Below are positions 1 to 12,900 of a DNA stretch of 64,000 bases, piece after piece (the first letter of the stretch is position 1; each line of letters begins with the position of its first letter). This DNA comes from Pholis gunnellus (taxonomy: Eukaryota > Chordata > Actinopteri > Perciformes > Pholidae), in assembly GCA_910591455.2 (NCBI GenBank), contig OU342817.1, forward strand, positions 21,330,890 through 21,394,889, given 5' to 3'. The notes beneath the pieces are model-generated. The model was not told the DNA's origin. It worked only from the letters and a program-made list of their open reading frames with translations, and did not search any database. A program made the translations under genes and the position numbers.

Positions 1-3000
1 TATCCCAATGATCATCAGAGGACTGCAGTAGCACAGGCACTGATAGAGAAGCATCCCTGCTTGAGGGAGCCCGGCTCCTATAACGGATGTTACGGGTGGC
101 AGCAAAGCCTAAAATACAAATGTGCAAACTACCGGAGCAAACTTAAAGCACACGGAAACCCTGAACTTCTAATAAATTCATTGAAACACAAGCAGGAGGG
201 CGACAGGAAACCTAACAAAAACCTCAAGAAACCAAGGAAGTCTGAGGTGAATTACCTCCCCCCACATCCAGCAGGGGAAACGGATGACAGCCTGGAGAAC
301 CTGAGACTTGAGCTCATTGCAGCACGCCAGACAAAAGACAATGGTCAGATGATAAATGACATGATGTGGAGGACATACAGCTTTAGGAGAAGGGAGGTGG
401 TCTGCCAGGCCTTGCAGGTGTCAGATCTAAAAGAGAGATGGCCTGTCCTCTTTGATCCAGTACAAGTAAGTAAACTAACTAGAATCACACATTACTAAAT
501 GTCTGACTAAAGAGTCCAAACAATGTCTCTATCTCAAATTTATCTCCCCGCTTTTTTTTACGACAACTTTTAATTTCAAGCACAAAATTGGACTGGGTAT
601 CGAAAAACTGTCAAACAAACCATAATGAGCGAGATGATTCAAAGCAGAGATCGTTATATTTTCATTATGCATATATAATTCCAACAAGAGGCTGGTTAAT
701 AATGTTTTCAATGGCGTGCTATTGGTTGGGGAATTCTTGACAGGGTTACAGCACAAAAACATCCCGAGAGCAGCCTGAGTGCACGGACACGGGCTGAGGC
801 TGGAGTACACCTAGCGTTAGCCTTTAGCTTATTATTAATGGCTTCAATTAGCCGACAGCATTGAAGTCCAAATAGTAATCCCCAATAGTTACTCTGTTGT
901 GTCTGTTTGCAGTGTGTTGAGCCTTCGGGGCCACCGTAAGTGTTAGTCCATAAAGTCCACAATAAGTGTGACAGTGAAGCTGTGCAGTAGCAGCATGCTG
1001 TAGATCAGTCCTCCCTAAACACTGGGTAGGACGCACAGGAGATTCATACGGGTTGCAAAAACATATAGCAGAAAACATAGAATACATGTGTATATATTTT
1101 CAATAACGCATGCATAACACTAAATTGTGATTTATCAAACGTATATCAGTTTGAAATGGCTGGTTTACTTATTTAAGGTGATGTGGAAATGGTCAGGAAC
1201 AGTACATTATTCACAAAGTCTTCTCCCGATTTATAGATGAGGCCTATTTTGAATTGGGTTGTGATAGTTTATTTTTAAAAGTGTGTCTACAAGAGGAATA
1301 GGGAAATGAGAGGAGCGATGTATAGGAAGATGGAAACAGGAGAAAACCATAACTCCAAACTCTGGTTGGGCTCGGAGGACAAAGAGGCACATTATTTATG
1401 TATTTATTCTGTTTACTCGGTACTTACTAGGGGGGTGCTGGCCTGTCGTGGGTCAGATCCCCTTTAGAACAACCCCCACCCCTCCAGGAGGGTTCTGTTC
1501 AACTGGGCCTGAGGAGCAGCTTTCTACACTGCTCAAAAAAATTAAAGGAACAATCCTTTATCAGGGTATGGCATGGATTCAATTGCACTTCTCTGATAAT
1601 GATCTGGTCAGATAAGTAGCAGAGCGGGTTGTTCATCAGTTTCAGCGGCATTGGTGTTGATGGCATTAACAACAGGTGCACTAGAGGGGCAACAATGAGA
1701 CGACCCCCAAAACAGGACTGCTTTTGCATGTGGAGGCCAATTCAAGTTTCTCCCTCTTGATCTCTTTGACTGGTTTTCCACTAGTGTTGGCTTTAGCTAG
1801 AGTCATTATCACTACTGGGAGCATGAGGCGATTTCTTAACCCTCCAGAAGTTGCACAGATTGTCCAACTCCTCCAGGATGGCATGTCCACGTGTGCCGTT
1901 GCCAGGAGATTTGATTTGTCTCCCAGCACAATCTCCAGAACATGGAGGACATTCCAGGAGACAGGCAGTTACTCTAGGAGAGCTGGACAGGGCCGTAGAA
2001 GGTCCTCAACCCATCAGCAGGACCGATATCTGCTGCTTTGTGCAAGGAGGAACAGGTTGAGCACTGCCCGAGCCCTACAGAATGACCTCCAGCAGGCCAC
2101 TGGTGTGAATGTCTCTGCCCAAACAATCAGAAACAGACTTCATGAGGGTGGCCTCAGGGCGCGACGTCCTTTAGTGTGCCCTGTGCTCACTGCCCCGCAC
2201 CGTGGAGCTCGATTGGCATGTCCGCCACTGGCGCCCTGTGCTTTTCACAGATGAGAGCAGGTTCACCCTGAGCACCTGTGATAGACGTGAAAGGGTCTGG
2301 AGAAGCCAAGGAGAACGCTATGCTGCCTGCAACATCGTTCAGCATGACCGGTTTGGTGGTGGGTCAGTGATGGTCTGGGGAGGCATATCCATGGAGGGAC
2401 GCACAGACCTCTACAGGCTAGAGAACAGCAGTCTGACTGCCATTAGGTATCGGGATGAAATCCTTGAACCCATGGTCAGACTCTACGCTGGTGCAGTAGG
2501 TCCTGGGTTCCTCCTGATGCACGACAATGCCCGGCCTCATGTGGCAAGAGTATGCAGGCAGTACCTGGAGGATGATGGAATTGATACAATTGAATGGCCC
2601 TCACGAACACCTGACTTAAACCCGATAGAACACCTCTGGGATATTGTGTTTCGGTCTATCAGACGCCGCCAGGTTGCTCCTCAGACTTTACAGGAGCTCA
2701 CTGATGCCCTTAGACAGATCTGGGAGGACATCCCACAAGACACCATCCGTCGTCTCATTAGGAGCATGCTGCGACGTTGTCAAGCATGCATACAACCACG
2801 TGGGGGCAACACAAGATATTGAGAAACATTTTGAGTTGCAGAAATTGAATTTTGGCAAAATGGACTGGCCTGCAACATCACGTGTTGACTTTGATGTTCG
2901 GGGTGTCTATACAATTAAGCCCTCTGTAGGCTGAAATTTGTATTTCCATCAATAGATGTGGCATCCTTTTGTTCCTAAGACATTAAACCGTCCATATTAG

Positions 3001-5049
3001 TATAGATATCCAACATAATTTGTTTTCACATTGAGATCTGATGTTTTTTCAAAGTGTTCCTTTAAATTTTTTGAGCAGTGTATTAGATTGGCCTAGCGAG
3101 GATCAGGTCCTCTGACTCTCAAGCTGTCCCAACAAACGTCTCAATGAAACCTAGAGCTCAACAAAGTTTCTTCCGACTGCAGGAGTAGTGCTACATTATA
3201 TGTGAACGTACCTGTGTAACTTTGTACGACTTCTGTACAAAATCCTGTGTTCCAGATAAATGAAGAGTTCCGGAGGTGCACCACTATCCCCCTGGAGTCG
3301 ACCTTTATCTCGCAGCTGGACAGGTACACGCCAAAGTTCCTGAAGTTATTCAACTCAAAGGGAGGAGCTGCTGGACTGCGCTTGAGGAACGTGTTGCTCG
3401 ACCTGATAAAGGTGAGGTTAAAGTGACCACGGTCACATAATGTCAATCTAGATTTGTGTTGATAGATAGAATAAATCAAATATCCCTCTAAAATGACACC
3501 TTATGACACAGATCTTGAGGAAAAGCATGATAAATATCAAAAGCTTTTGACATTTGGACAATTCGGCAAGTGTTGCATTGGTGAGTACTTCTGTTCTGGA
3601 ACATGCTCAGAACCCCCCTTAAAGTCAATATAGCATGGGGAGCTCTGCACAGGGTCTGTAGTTTGTGGTTATTAAGTTTCATGAGGCTGTGATTCTCCTA
3701 AATCGTACGACTATGAATGAACATTGTGGAGCCCATTGGATCCACAAGCTCTCCAGACAACTTGTACAATTCAGTTGCTTTTATTTTTAGGAACCCCGTT
3801 ATGCTGAAACCCTTTTTAAAACAGGCAACAAATATATTAACATTCTTTTAGCATTTATGGTTTCATATGATACCAGTACCTTCACTCTAAAACTGAGCCT
3901 ACGGTTTAATGCTAAAAACCATACTGTTCCATGTCACTTTCAGCTTCTAGACGTCTTATGAAATCTAATTGTGATGATTAACTGTAGGACCCACATGCCT
4001 CAGTGGTGAAGAAGAGGGACGTCACTCTGAGATGCCTCATTGAGTACTTGGGGGAGACCGTGCAGGAGCTCGTCTCTGACTACTTTGTAAGTACTGTCCT
4101 AATTACTGTGTACTTCTTGTACTTTGAGGTGTCAGTGTGGTGCTCTGGTGGTTCACTAAACAGTACCGTGAGTACTGGACTATGATAATACTGCATGCAC
4201 TTCAACACACTGTCTCCATAAGTTAAACAGGTAATAATCCTCTCTATGATATCAGTTATGTATTTCAATGCTGTTCATATGGAACAACAAAATGTTCAAT
4301 ATTAAAGACATTTGAAATCATATGAATAAAGTGACATTTTGAAATGAAAGCAGACATATCTTTTATGAAATAACTAAGTGCAAAAAACAACTAAGAAGTT
4401 ACATTTGTAATAATGAGTAAATAATTAATAATTTCTTCAATTATTTGACAAATCATTATTTCATTTATATTTTTTGCAATCCATTCATGTGATTATTTAT
4501 TTAAACTTACACTTTCTGTGGCCTCTGGATGAAAGTTGTTTGTTTGAGTGCCAGACTCCCTTTAGAAAACTTGGTTTTACTGCACCCGGGTCCGACGGTC
4601 TACTCAGTCCTGGTTCGTTGAGTCTAATGTACACAGAGTGCAGCATGGACACTGTAACCAAGTGGAACCATTTGAATAGTTAGGGCTCTTTACTCTCAAC
4701 ACTGAAATAAATGGATTATTTTGAGTATCCACGTTTGCATGTTTTCTAGAGAACAGACGAGGATAAAGTGCACCAGGACCTTCAAACACAGAGCATGAGG
4801 ATCTATGTGTGTCAGCAGCCGGACGCAGTGGGCATCATCATCAATGGAACTCCGGTGCTGACGGGTCTGGATAGCATGTCCAGAGCCTGCTGCCTCCTCC
4901 TGGGCCTGACCTATGCCTTAAATCTGGATTATCCTTCCAAACTTGCCAAAACATTTGAAGTCTTCCAAAGACTGTTTGTGGGACTTGATATGATGCAGCC
5001 GAAACCAACATCCAAGTACATCAGCCTGAAAAATAAACTCCTCACGTAA
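1..5049 (+). CDS. SAMD3-like protein, last four exons (5' end outside window)
   Basis: Four exons join in frame: 1-465 (donor gtaagt), 3256-3411, 3988-4086 and 4750-5049 (stop TAA). All junctions are phase 0 with AG acceptors and GT donors. The product resembles the C-terminal part of the multi-copy teleost proteins annotated as sterile alpha motif domain-containing protein 3-like. Landmarks are YGWQQSLKYK and YLPPHPAGE in the first exon, INEEFRRCTTIPLES at the start of the second, and LTGLDSMSRACCLLLGL followed by TFEVFQRLF in the last. No SAM domain is visible, which would lie upstream of the window. The biochemical role of this C-terminal region is unknown. The first visible exon is basic and Lys-rich (KHKQEGDRKPNKN). 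The 3' end converges on blvra. The family assignment is from memory; exon structure and an open frame throughout suggest an intact gene. Confidence 0.75.
466..1524. other. Intron sequence, no gene seen
   Basis: Intronic sequence of the SAMD3-like gene upstream of the Tc1 insertion. It is mixed-composition DNA with only short chance ORFs. I see no recognisable element, RNA gene or conserved exon here. Confidence 0.6.
1527..3080 (+). mobile_element. Tc1-like DNA transposon, full length
   Basis: A 1554-bp element with terminal inverted repeats of about 26 bp. The left end starts CACTGCTCAAAAAAATT, and the right end is its reverse complement with one mismatch in the first 26 bases. TA dinucleotides at 1525-1526 and 3081-3082 form the target duplication expected for Tc1/mariner. 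It lies in a SAMD3-like intron in the same orientation as the gene. It encodes a damaged transposase. The near-identical ends suggest a fairly young insertion. Confidence 0.93.
1823..2822 (+). pseudogene. Tc1 transposase, broken by a short internal deletion
   Basis: The reading frame starts at ATG 1823 (MRRFLNPPEVAQIVQLL), preceded by further open sequence from 1724. The N-terminal half has the helix-turn-helix DNA-binding region (SPSTISRTWRTF). Near 2205-2225 the frame breaks and about ten expected residues are missing. The next frame then continues to TGA/TAT-flanked stop at 2822. The catalytic half keeps the DDE triad: VLFTDES near 2250, MHDNARPH near 2520 and LNPIEHLW near 2625. There are 34 residues between the second Asp and the Glu, typical of Tc1 (DD34E). 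In an intact element this enzyme cuts and pastes the transposon at TA sites. This copy is probably inactive because of the frameshift, though it could be mobilised in trans. Confidence 0.9.
3412..3987. other. Intron of SAMD3-like gene, nothing recognised
   Basis: AT-leaning intron between two coding exons. Only short chance ORFs are present; no repeat or RNA gene was recognised. Confidence 0.6.
4087..4749. other. Intron of SAMD3-like gene, nothing recognised
   Basis: AT-rich intron between the penultimate and last exon of the SAMD3-like gene. No element or conserved coding stretch was recognised. Confidence 0.6.
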
Positions 5050-6023
5050 GCAATCGCTGTGCTTTAGGTCGGACTACCTCTTCAAGGCGGTTTGTTAGTG
5101 TTCTATTCAGGAGCTGTAGAGGTGCATTCATTAAGGATTGTAATGAATATTCATCATTTGTAATAAGTGTTATTGAGCGGTACTTCAGAATTGTAGGAAC
5201 TTAAAACTGGCATCTTGCTAAGGACACATTTTCAAATATCCACAGCAGTTCCAGCTGTGACACCTCTAATGTGGTTCCCGTTGGTCCGTTCACCCAAAAG
5301 ACCCCAAACACACAGATTTCATTATAGTGCAGTTGTTCTTGCTGACAAAGCGTGTTGTGTAAGCTCTGAAGAGCGTTTTCACTTCACCAGACAAATGTTA
5401 CCTTATTTCAAAGCTTTACATTTAGATGTTGCTGAATTTGATTAGAGGTAAAATAATACTGAAACTTTTTAAAGTTATAAAACAATGACTGCTTTTATAC
5501 GCAGATTTTTGTTGAGGGGTGTACTGGGGCGAATGTCCACTTCTGGTTTACATATTAGTCCTTGTGCATGGCTGATAAACGTTCACTCGTCACTCAACTG
5601 GGACGAATCTAAAGAAGTCTGAGCAATGGCGTAGGTTGTGAAGACATTTATTTTTCACTTTGATAATTGAAATGATGAACATAAAATGAATTTGCTAGAT
5701 CATTAAGAACATTGTATGCCATTGTGATGCTTCTGTGCATCAGCCACATGGAAGCTCTGAGTGTCACACTCGGCGCCATTATTCACATGGAGAGTTCTAC
5801 CCCAACTACAAACGTTAACTTTCACTGTGGACATGTTGACTAGCTTGTCTTTAATGTTAGTCATTGACCACACTTCACTTGTAGAATGCACTAATGCTAA
5901 AATAGTTAATAAAACAGGTTTATATTCACAGCTTCATATGAAGCAGTCAATGTACGTGTGTGTGTGTGCGTGTGACAAAGTGTTCAGTTCAATGACTTTG
6001 CTTGCAACCAGCATTAATTCTTT
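5050..6023. other. Convergent intergenic spacer / 3' UTRs
   Basis: Lies between the stop codon of the SAMD3-like gene (plus strand) and the 3' end of blvra (minus strand). It must include both 3' UTRs. I see no gene. A short imperfect TG run occurs near 5957-5970. Confidence 0.55.
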
Positions 6024-6029
6024 TTTAAT
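6024..6029 (-). terminator. Candidate blvra polyadenylation signal (ATTAAA)
   Basis: ATTAAA read on the minus strand, about 130 nt past the blvra stop codon. ATTAAA is the commonest variant of AATAAA. No cleavage site is verifiable from sequence alone, and an AATAAA also occurs further down near 5647. Confidence 0.35.
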
Positions 6030-6156
6030 GAAATAATATTAAGTAATACTTTGAACATTTTAACAACATACAATGCAAAAACATAAGGGCATGGTGGTGA
6101 AATATGAAGCTAAGCTCATGTTTAACTAAAGTTTTAGGATCATTTCATGGAGACAT

Positions 6157-9100
6157 TTATCTTGAGCAAAGTTCTCGTATCCTCTCTGCTAATTGCAAAC
6201 AGTGGAGCACCCTGGTTCTCTCTCTCTGGAGCTCCTCGGCACTCACTTGGCCCACCAGCTTGGCAGAGAAGTGGATCAGGTCCTGCATGAAGAGGCCCAC
6301 ACTCCCTCTAGGTGCCGGTGGGATCTGGGTCAGAGTGCAGCAGTCAAAGTGGAAGTTGATGTTCTTGGCCCTGGGGAGGCCTGGCCCCCGCTCCTCAATC
6401 CATGTCAATGGTCTAGAAGCACACCGATTAAATGAATGATTAAACCCGTCTCAACAGCCAGCAAATGAGTGGCACATAACACCCACAATGCAACACTGTA
6501 ACGTCACTTGAAAAACTAAAAGTCAGAGCAGAGACTGGAAGACGTTCCCTCTGACATGTTGCTAATGTGACGTTCCACAGTGAATGATTGGAGGGTTATG
6601 ATGTAACCACAACCGACTAAACCGTGATTGAGAGCAATCACAATACAAGCACATTCAACACTGGCATCTGAAGAGCAGCTCAAAATGTTCTGGTTTCTGA
6701 AAAAGCTGTCTGTCTGAAACCTCAAGGCCATTCTGACCACGAGAAACTGCTTTTGAAAACGAGTTCTAAGAAGTCCACAACACTGTTATTGCTTTTTTTT
6801 TTTAAACATCCAAATGAAAAACAGATGTGCAGTTATCTACTTTATGTATATATAGCAAATACGGATGAATCTCCCGCTGATAATAGTCCAACAAACACAA
6901 TCCCTCTGAGTAGAATTTGTTAAAACTACAGCGACCAGCTGTTTAGAGTCTTTAAACAAAAATGTAACTATACATTTTATTAAAGATGCACGTCTTCAGT
7001 AGGAGCCCATTGACAGAGTAGGGAAGTCAGTATTAAGGGATGGAGCAACACATTGTTGCATTCATTCCATCACTGTGGTAGACATACAAGGACACACACA
7101 CACTTCCTCTCACCTGTTGTCAGAGGTTAGCAGCGTTGCAGTCATCTTGCTGCAGTTGTTACCAGAGTCTTCCTCCATGGTTGCAACAGAGACCGACAGC
7201 TCACCGAACAACTCGACCAACCACGTGAGGCGAGCGATGCCACTGAATGCTAGGAAACCAAATCCAGGCTTCAGAGCTCCACCTTCAACAAATGACACAA
7301 TGCACACATGATTACATTTCCTTATTAAGGTTTAGCCGGAGTTCCAACCCTAAAATGCAGTCTCTGGACAACTGTCACATTCGACTGGTGCGACCGTCAG
7401 GCAGGAGTATTTTCAGCAGTGTCCAGCATGACATATGACAAACTAAAACAATACATTACTCTCAATTCCCATTTTAAAACAGATGAAAGTTTTGGTCAAA
7501 GCCGTGTCAAAGAGAAACAGTCCCGTATCTTACCTGTAAAATGAAGAGTACCTTCCTGCAGGATTTTACCCTCTACCTCTTTCTTCAGTTCTTTGTAGTC
7601 TTCTGTCAGCAGCTCAATGTGCTCCTCGTGGAGAATCACTCCTGACACACACAAACACACACACACACACACAAATGTTGACTGAGATGCTTTAACTGTT
7701 AGTTGGGTGTGTGTATTTGCAAAAATGTCATTGAACCCAAGCACTGATCTGAGGATGTAGTCATTGATGAAGTTCAATCAGGACTCGGAATCTTAACCCC
7801 AATTTTGTTCTCATAATGCAAGATGTTCATTACCCCACAGACATGTCAATGATACAGAGTCTGAAACAAATTGATGTACTTCCACTGCTGAGGAGAAGTA
7901 TTACTGCACTGAGCCCCACCATTGGATGGTCTATGCAGCTCATCCAGCCCGGCTGGTCCTCTGAAGCTCCTCCTCACACTGCACTGGTTCCTTGTGGCTG
8001 CTGAAGTCACTGGTGCTGAGAATGGCACCGGTCAAACTACACCCCCCCCCCCCGCTAGGCTCTGCTACTGCCAGTCAGCATGGATCACTATCGCTCTACA
8101 AAGTCTCCACTGTTTGCTGGCTCCACAATGAGGGAACCAAGTACCCACTGACATAAGAGCAGCAGAACCACTACACATCTTCAGACTGCACCCAGAAAAT
8201 GAGAAACAATACAACTATTTCTTATTGTAGCACTGGACATAGATCAGCACGAGTACATGAGAGTTCTATACTGTTAGAAATGAGCGTCACCTTTTTTCTG
8301 GGCTAAATCCCAGAGCTCCACAGCAGCCTTGTAGTTCATGGTCATGGGATACTCGACACAGACGTGTTTTCCTGCCTGCAGAAAAGTTCTGATGAGACAG
8401 GAGGGAGTGTTCTTTATCAAAATTGGTATGAAAAAACAAACTGAATTTTGATTAGAAACTAAGTTGTGCATTTTGTTTCTCAATAGGATTGTAAATAAGT
8501 TTAGAGAACAGATCAGCACCACAACATGTGACATTGACTATTTACACATTGAGCAGACTCAGCAGCATTCGCTAGGGCCCTGTGAAATCGGTTTGTTTTT
8601 CTTTATAGATTTTTCCCCAAATTCACGGTTTTACATTTTCTTGAATTCTGCGTTATGCTTTTTAAGCACATTTGGCAATCACAAAAAGTGTGGCGATCAT
8701 GTGGTGGATGGACTCAATTTTAACAATTCATAAGACATCTAAAATTGGATTAATGTCAATGAATGTGATGCAACACTATTTTTCTTTATCAAAGAAAGTC
8801 ATTCAGTGGTTAAAAAACAAACATTCCATCCTCTCCTAAAATAAAGTGCTCTAAATGTGGCCGTCAGTGATGAATTCCTCCGTTTTCTGGATGATTGACA
8901 GGCAAAAGGCGACCCGTCCCCCAAGTAGAGATTTAACCTGATGCATTGACCAGTTTACTTTCTGTCTCCACCAAAGCATGATATGTTAGAAACATGTTCC
9001 ATGTGTTGATAATCCTGTTAGTAGTGGTCACTTACAATAGATTTTCTAAATGTTTCTTCATCGCCACCATGTCAAAAGTTATTTCAGCACTGCTGCTGTT

Positions 9101-9885
9101 AAACATCTAATGTTTATGTTTTCTATTTACTTACAGCCATATACGAGTGAGAAAATGGATTACAGAAGGTTATAGTATGTGACTGTTCAATGGCTTCCCT
9201 AACCCCACACTGATACAAAAATACATTTCCAGTGATCATCTGAACCGCACATTACTCCATGATGAAATGAATCCATGTCATAGCCATTTTACATTTTAAG
9301 TCCAGTACATAGGTAAAAATACAGATTCTTCAGTTCTAGGAAAGGCTTGCTGTGACATACAGTGATTCAATGAATCTAGTGCTTTTCTGATCAGGCATCT
9401 GACAAATAAGGTCCACCATCTTATTACATTGGTTTGTTTTTAAGAGAAGATCATTGAATGACATTCAAATCTGAATCTGTTTTTTATATATATTTTGGGT
9501 AAATACATTTTTTTTATTAATCCGGAATGAAAAAAATAATCGTGTGAGATTCATTGATAAAGGAATGATGGTTAGGGGCAGCCTTACGCATGAGGAAAAC
9601 CAGGGCTCAAGTCGTCTGGTATTAACTACGCTACCCGTCTCAGAGCCTCGATGTCAACGTCGTCTGTAGCGGTCTCCATTGTTATTATTAGTACTCCTTG
9701 AACAACAGCTTGACATTGCCGTTAATCCTGCCCCTGGTGCTGATTGGCTAGTTGTTAGTCCCCCCCCGCTGCTCTTATTATATAGACCAGGGGTATTCAA
9801 TTAAAATTCCAAAAGGTCCAGTTTGAGAAAATCTCCTTGTGCAAAGGTCCGGAACATTACAATATCTAACTTGCGCTATTTAGTG

Positions 9886-9947
<62 letters not shown>

Positions 9948-12900
9948 TATCGCGAGCAGCGATGAACGGGCCCTCGCCTCCTCCGCCGTGTCGGGGTGCC
10001 GGCGGGTTCCGGCCAGGGCGGACGAGAAGTTCCGCGACCATCGGACGGCGTGTCCGCGAGTGAGACGTTTTTAGTCCTGCTGGAAATGATGCTTTGCAAA
10101 TAGTCCAATGCTTCCTGTATCCGCTGCCTGGCGCTACAGAACACGTGCAAACATGCATTATGTTGCTCTATGTCAAATGTAAACCACATTGTGTAAAAGT
10201 CATGTAAATCGGATGGCGTTTGTCAGAAAACGCAGAGTATCTTTCGCCAGCAGGTGGCGCTGTGAGTTCTAGTGAAAATTAGCTTGTAGACATCCTCAGG
10301 CCACGAGTCTTATCAAGCATGTGAAGTTTGGGACCGTTTGGAACAAGTCCAGTCTAGTCACATGAGTTCTTTGCATGGGGAATCACGTAAAGTAGCCGCC
10401 CGCTACGGCTAAGCCGTTCGGTCAAAAGTAAAGCTTTTGATCATTTTTAATCACAATGGTCTTGAGATTGTACTGACAAAATTTGAAGTGGATCTGACAA
10501 AGTCCCTAGGAGGAGTTCGTTAAAGTATAGCGACTAGAAATAGGCCAAAATCGATCAAAAAATTACATAAAAATGAAAATGGCCAACTTCCGGTACAGTT
10601 AAGAGCATGGTCCCAAGAGCCTTATTTTTAGGTCTCTAAGTGATACATGTTCTGACCAAGTTTCATACATGTCAGTCAAGCGTAGCCCCGGGGCTGCTCT
10701 TTTGAACTGGCTAGGAGGAGTAAATAAAAGTATAAAATATGACATTTCCTTTTGCCAGTAGGTGGCGCTATGAGTTATTTAATTTCTTTCAATTGATCTA
10801 TGTTTAGGCTTGAAGTGGCATCATGCACAAGAAGTTTTGTGTGGAGTGGATAATGTACCTTGGAGTTTTAACAACTTCATGTGTCATGCCCAATGAGGTA
10901 AAATGGCCGCCACGCCACGTCAAGGTTCTTCGACGAAAACTCTAGCTTTTAATAATTTTTAATCACAAAGGTCTGAAGAGCATCCTGACCAAGTTTGAAG
11001 TCGATCGCATAAATTCTCTAGGAGGAGTTCGTTAAAGTACGAAGGCTGAAAAATGGAAAATGTGCCAAAAAACACAACTTTGCGGATTTATTGTAGCGCC
11101 CCCTATTGGTTGAATGCAAAATAAATCTCAGGGTATGTTACAGGATGCGATGTGCACATATGCTGAAAGTTGCAAATTTGGTAGCAATCTGAGCCAGCGT
11201 GTAGGAGGAGTTCGCAAAAATAGGTTTTTCACTAAATTCAAGATGGCAGAAAATCTAAGTAGGCGGAGCTTAGGGGTCTGATTGGCTTTTTTTTTAGATC
11301 TAGTGGATTTAGACACGTGTGTTGAATTTCAAGTGAATCGGACAAACTGGCCGAGGGGCGTCGCCGGTCCGCCTTGTAGGGGGCGCTAGAGAGCCAATAT
11401 TTTACACACAAATATGCAACCTTTCGCAGCAGAGTTTCTACACCAGACATGAGAGGTAGTGCTGGGCGGTATGACCAAAAATGTATATCACGGTATTTTA
11501 CATAACTCTGGTGGTACCACGGTATATCACGGTATTCTTTTCGAACTCATACACCTCACCATAAGTTCAAGTGTGTGGAAAAGAAACACTTTCATCTAAA
11601 TTTTTTCGCAGCACTGGTTTGGGAATGCGGTCTTTTTAGCAATTTTAATTGTTAAAGTTGACCACAGATATTTGACTTTCACATATAGATTCTCATGAGA
11701 TCTGCTCTATGATGTCTTTCCTTGTCTCTCCTCCCTGTGTCACGGTGTGGGTACATCTCACTGGAGTAAGGAAACGTATCAGAATACCCTTATTTGATTG
11801 GCTAAACTGCATCACGTGACGTGATTTACAACACATTGGCCTGTGTTTTTCCTGCGCCGCTGAACAAGTGCCGTAAATGCTGGAAAGGAGCGTGAATAAC
11901 TCCGCTGCTTTAAGGCAAAGGCCCGCGACCCACTGAAAACGGGTCCGCGACTACCCACCAGTTGAGAATCTGTTCTACAGGATCGTGACGAGCGGTGAAC
12001 AGCTGTTTGTGTGGCGTGTCTTCCGTCTCTTTCGGTTTCCTTCACCTACATTCCCCTGGGTCCTAAGCCCCTCCAAGTACAGCTTCTTATCACCCTCTAC
12101 GTACCAACGTACATTTATAACAAATACCACACATATTACACGTAATCAGCGTTGCACATGTGTCAAACTCTATCGGTGCATCTCCGGTCTGTCTATGTTT
12201 ATCCTACATCGCTGTTCTGTAATGTAACGTTACTGGAGGACGGAGCCTCTCCCAGCTGTTAGCAGACTGTTGTGCTAGCAGGTGAGTGAGCTGTACCCAG
12301 CATGCAGTTCGGCGGTGAAATTTTATAAATGTACAATTATTAGTGTTACAAATTGTTTATGTGTCACAGACTGTTGTGTTGTTTTGCTCTGTTAAAGAGC
12401 GTTAGTTGTGGGTTGTTAATTTTTATTAAGTTATAAAGTTATGACCATGACTAGGGGTCCGTCTCAATACAGATAAGATAACTAGCTCCACCGCTATTGT
12501 TTTCGGTAGCGAATATCATCTTTAGCAACATGTTGAAGACTGTCAGCAGTGTTCTGGCTATGCACGGTATGACGGTATGTGGAAATTCATATCGTAAGTG
12601 AAATTGAAACCAGTATACCGGTTGAAACGGTATACCGCCCAGCACTACTGAGAGGTGTGCAAATTTGGTGAGTTTTCATGCATGGCAAGTGCCCCAAAAA
12701 GCTCCCTTCCCACAAAAATAATCGCGGATGTCTAGAATAACAATAGGGCCTGCTAGAATAACAATAGGGCCTTCGCTGGCCGGCTCGGGCCCTAATTAAT
12801 GAAAAGGTAAAAAGGAAAGTGTGGCTGGAGTGAACTTTTTTCTTCTCTTTGTTAAATCCATTTCACATCATAAGGGTCTCAGTGAACTTTATAATGAACA

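Noticed and set aside
8573..8640. 'agggccctgtgaaatcgg', resembling the end of a hAT-like repeat
   Set aside because: No matching inverse end or target duplication was found nearby.
9823..10189. ORFs with IYIYIY stretches
   Set aside because: Translations of the TA microsatellite.
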